The translations under genes and the position numbers were made by a program. From contig DCBH01000100.1 of assembly GCA_002313415.1 (NCBI GenBank), forward strand, positions 4,789 to 11,145: 6,357 nucleotides of DNA, written 5' to 3'. Of this stretch, positions 5,939 to 6,357 are shown one piece after another. The notes below the pieces were generated by a model. That model was not told where the DNA came from and searched no databases. It saw only the letters and a list, made by a program, of their open reading frames with translations. Each line of letters opens with the position of its first letter. Positions within the stretch are counted from its first letter, which is position 1. The stretch is from Flavobacteriales bacterium UBA1112. GTDB lineage: Bacteria; Bacteroidota; Bacteroidia; Flavobacteriales_D; Sanyastnellaceae.

Positions 5939-6357
5939 ATGACCGAGCGATTCACATTTCTTTTTTTGATGTTTGGCCTTTGTGCGGCGCCCGTCTTAAC
6001 GGCGCAACATCATGGAACAGAAGCGTCAGAGGCGCACGAACGCGAAGATTTGCTCGACGACGATGTAGAGCTGCAGGGTGGAGACGATCACCTGCACAAA
6101 CACGGGCAGGATCATGGAAATCACCATGGTGACGACCATGGAGATGGGGCGATGTTTGACCCAAGTCCCTTCATCATCCATCACGTTGCAGACGCTTATG
6201 ACATTCACCTTTGGGGGGAGGGTGATGGGGCTGTTCACATTCCACTTCCCGTCATACTCTATTCGAAGAAGCACGGCCTCGACGTATTCATGAGCAGTGC
6301 GTTTGAAGGCCATGGGGACACCCAAAAGACCGCAGATGGCAAGTACGTGATGTCTCA
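5939..6357 (+). CDS. atpB: ATP synthase F0 subunit a (AtpB), 5' part only
   Basis: The first 139 codons of F0 subunit a are present; the gene runs off the window. Subunit a forms the two proton half-channels against the c-ring, but those membrane helices lie beyond the window edge. What is visible is the N-terminal part typical of Bacteroidota. A signal-like helix (residues 5-22) ends VLTAQ, then comes a His/Asp-rich extension (24-67, ten His), then FDPSPFIIHHVADAYDIHLW (73-92) and the family segment LPVILYSKKHGLDVFMSSAFEG. These segments identify the protein despite the truncation. Start ATG 5939 is chosen for its signal-like helix and its distance from the -7 box; a TTG at 5888 in the same frame is possible but would precede the promoter box. 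It is 57 bases after the AtpI-like gene. Confidence 0.9.
   Translation, partial: MTERFTFLFLMFGLCAAPVLTAQHHGTEASEAHEREDLLDDDVELQGGDDHLHKHGQDHGNHHGDDHGDGAMFDPSPFIIHHVADAYDIHLWGEGDGAVHIPLPVILYSKKHGLDVFMSSAFEGHGDTQKTADGKYVMS
6113..6148 (+). repeat. Three 12-base tandem units coding HGxx in atpB
   Basis: Three adjoining 12-base units, each starting CATGG, code HGNH, HGDD and HGDG (residues 59-70). The second and third differ at only a few bases. The pattern suggests the His-rich extension of AtpB grew by duplication of a short unit. Confidence 0.7.

Noticed and set aside
6124..6141. Two CCATGG palindromes 12 bases apart as a possible operator
   Set aside because: They fall in coding sequence and are explained by the 12-base His-Gly repeat units of atpB.
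6026..6325. Minus-strand and alternative plus-strand frames over the atpB start
   Set aside because: The true atpB frame reads through from 5939 with family segments; a Met/Thr-rich plus frame at 6078 and the minus frames are by-products of the His/Asp repeats.

Overview
The window looks like chromosomal DNA of a Bacteroidota bacterium, most likely from the order Flavobacteriales. Three things point there. The TPR lipoprotein is recognisable as PorW/SprE, a type IX secretion component found only in that phylum. The short intergenic gaps carry matches to the Bacteroidota -7 promoter box TAnnTTTG. No start codon in the window is preceded by a Shine-Dalgarno sequence. I see no mobile element, CRISPR array, phage gene or sign of recent transfer; this is ordinary, densely packed core genome.

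Layout. At 17-90 (minus) is tRNA-Asn(GTT). Divergent from it, at 170-1111 (plus), is a PfkB/ribokinase-family sugar kinase of unassigned substrate. Convergent with the kinase, with one base between the stop codons, is a membrane-anchored M23 (LytM-type) peptidoglycan peptidase at 1113-1994 (minus). Divergent from the peptidase is a tight plus-strand gene string: porW/sprE (2084-4762), a bactofilin (4759-5250), an AtpZ-like protein (5259-5498), a four-helix AtpI-like protein (5495-5881) and the start of atpB, ATP synthase F0 subunit a (5939 to beyond the window end).

The plus-strand genes are linked by an ATGA overlap, an 8-base gap and a GTGA overlap, which suggests one transcript with translational coupling. 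A 57-base gap before atpB holds its own promoter-like site. The string therefore joins an envelope module (T9SS lipoprotein, bactofilin, and the divergent cell-wall peptidase) to the head of the ATP synthase F0 operon. The two AtpZ/AtpI-like proteins probably help assemble the c-ring or carry Mg2+, as reported for their relatives.

Several starts were revised from the longest open frames. The peptidase most likely starts at ATG 1994, porW at ATG 2084, and the AtpI-like gene at GTG 5495. No stretch over 300 bases lacks a gene. I found no clearly undescribed system. The most interesting points are the consistent promoter architecture, the two interleaved divergent promoter pairs, the T9SS/bactofilin/ATP synthase linkage and some lineage-specific low-complexity inserts in PorW and AtpB.
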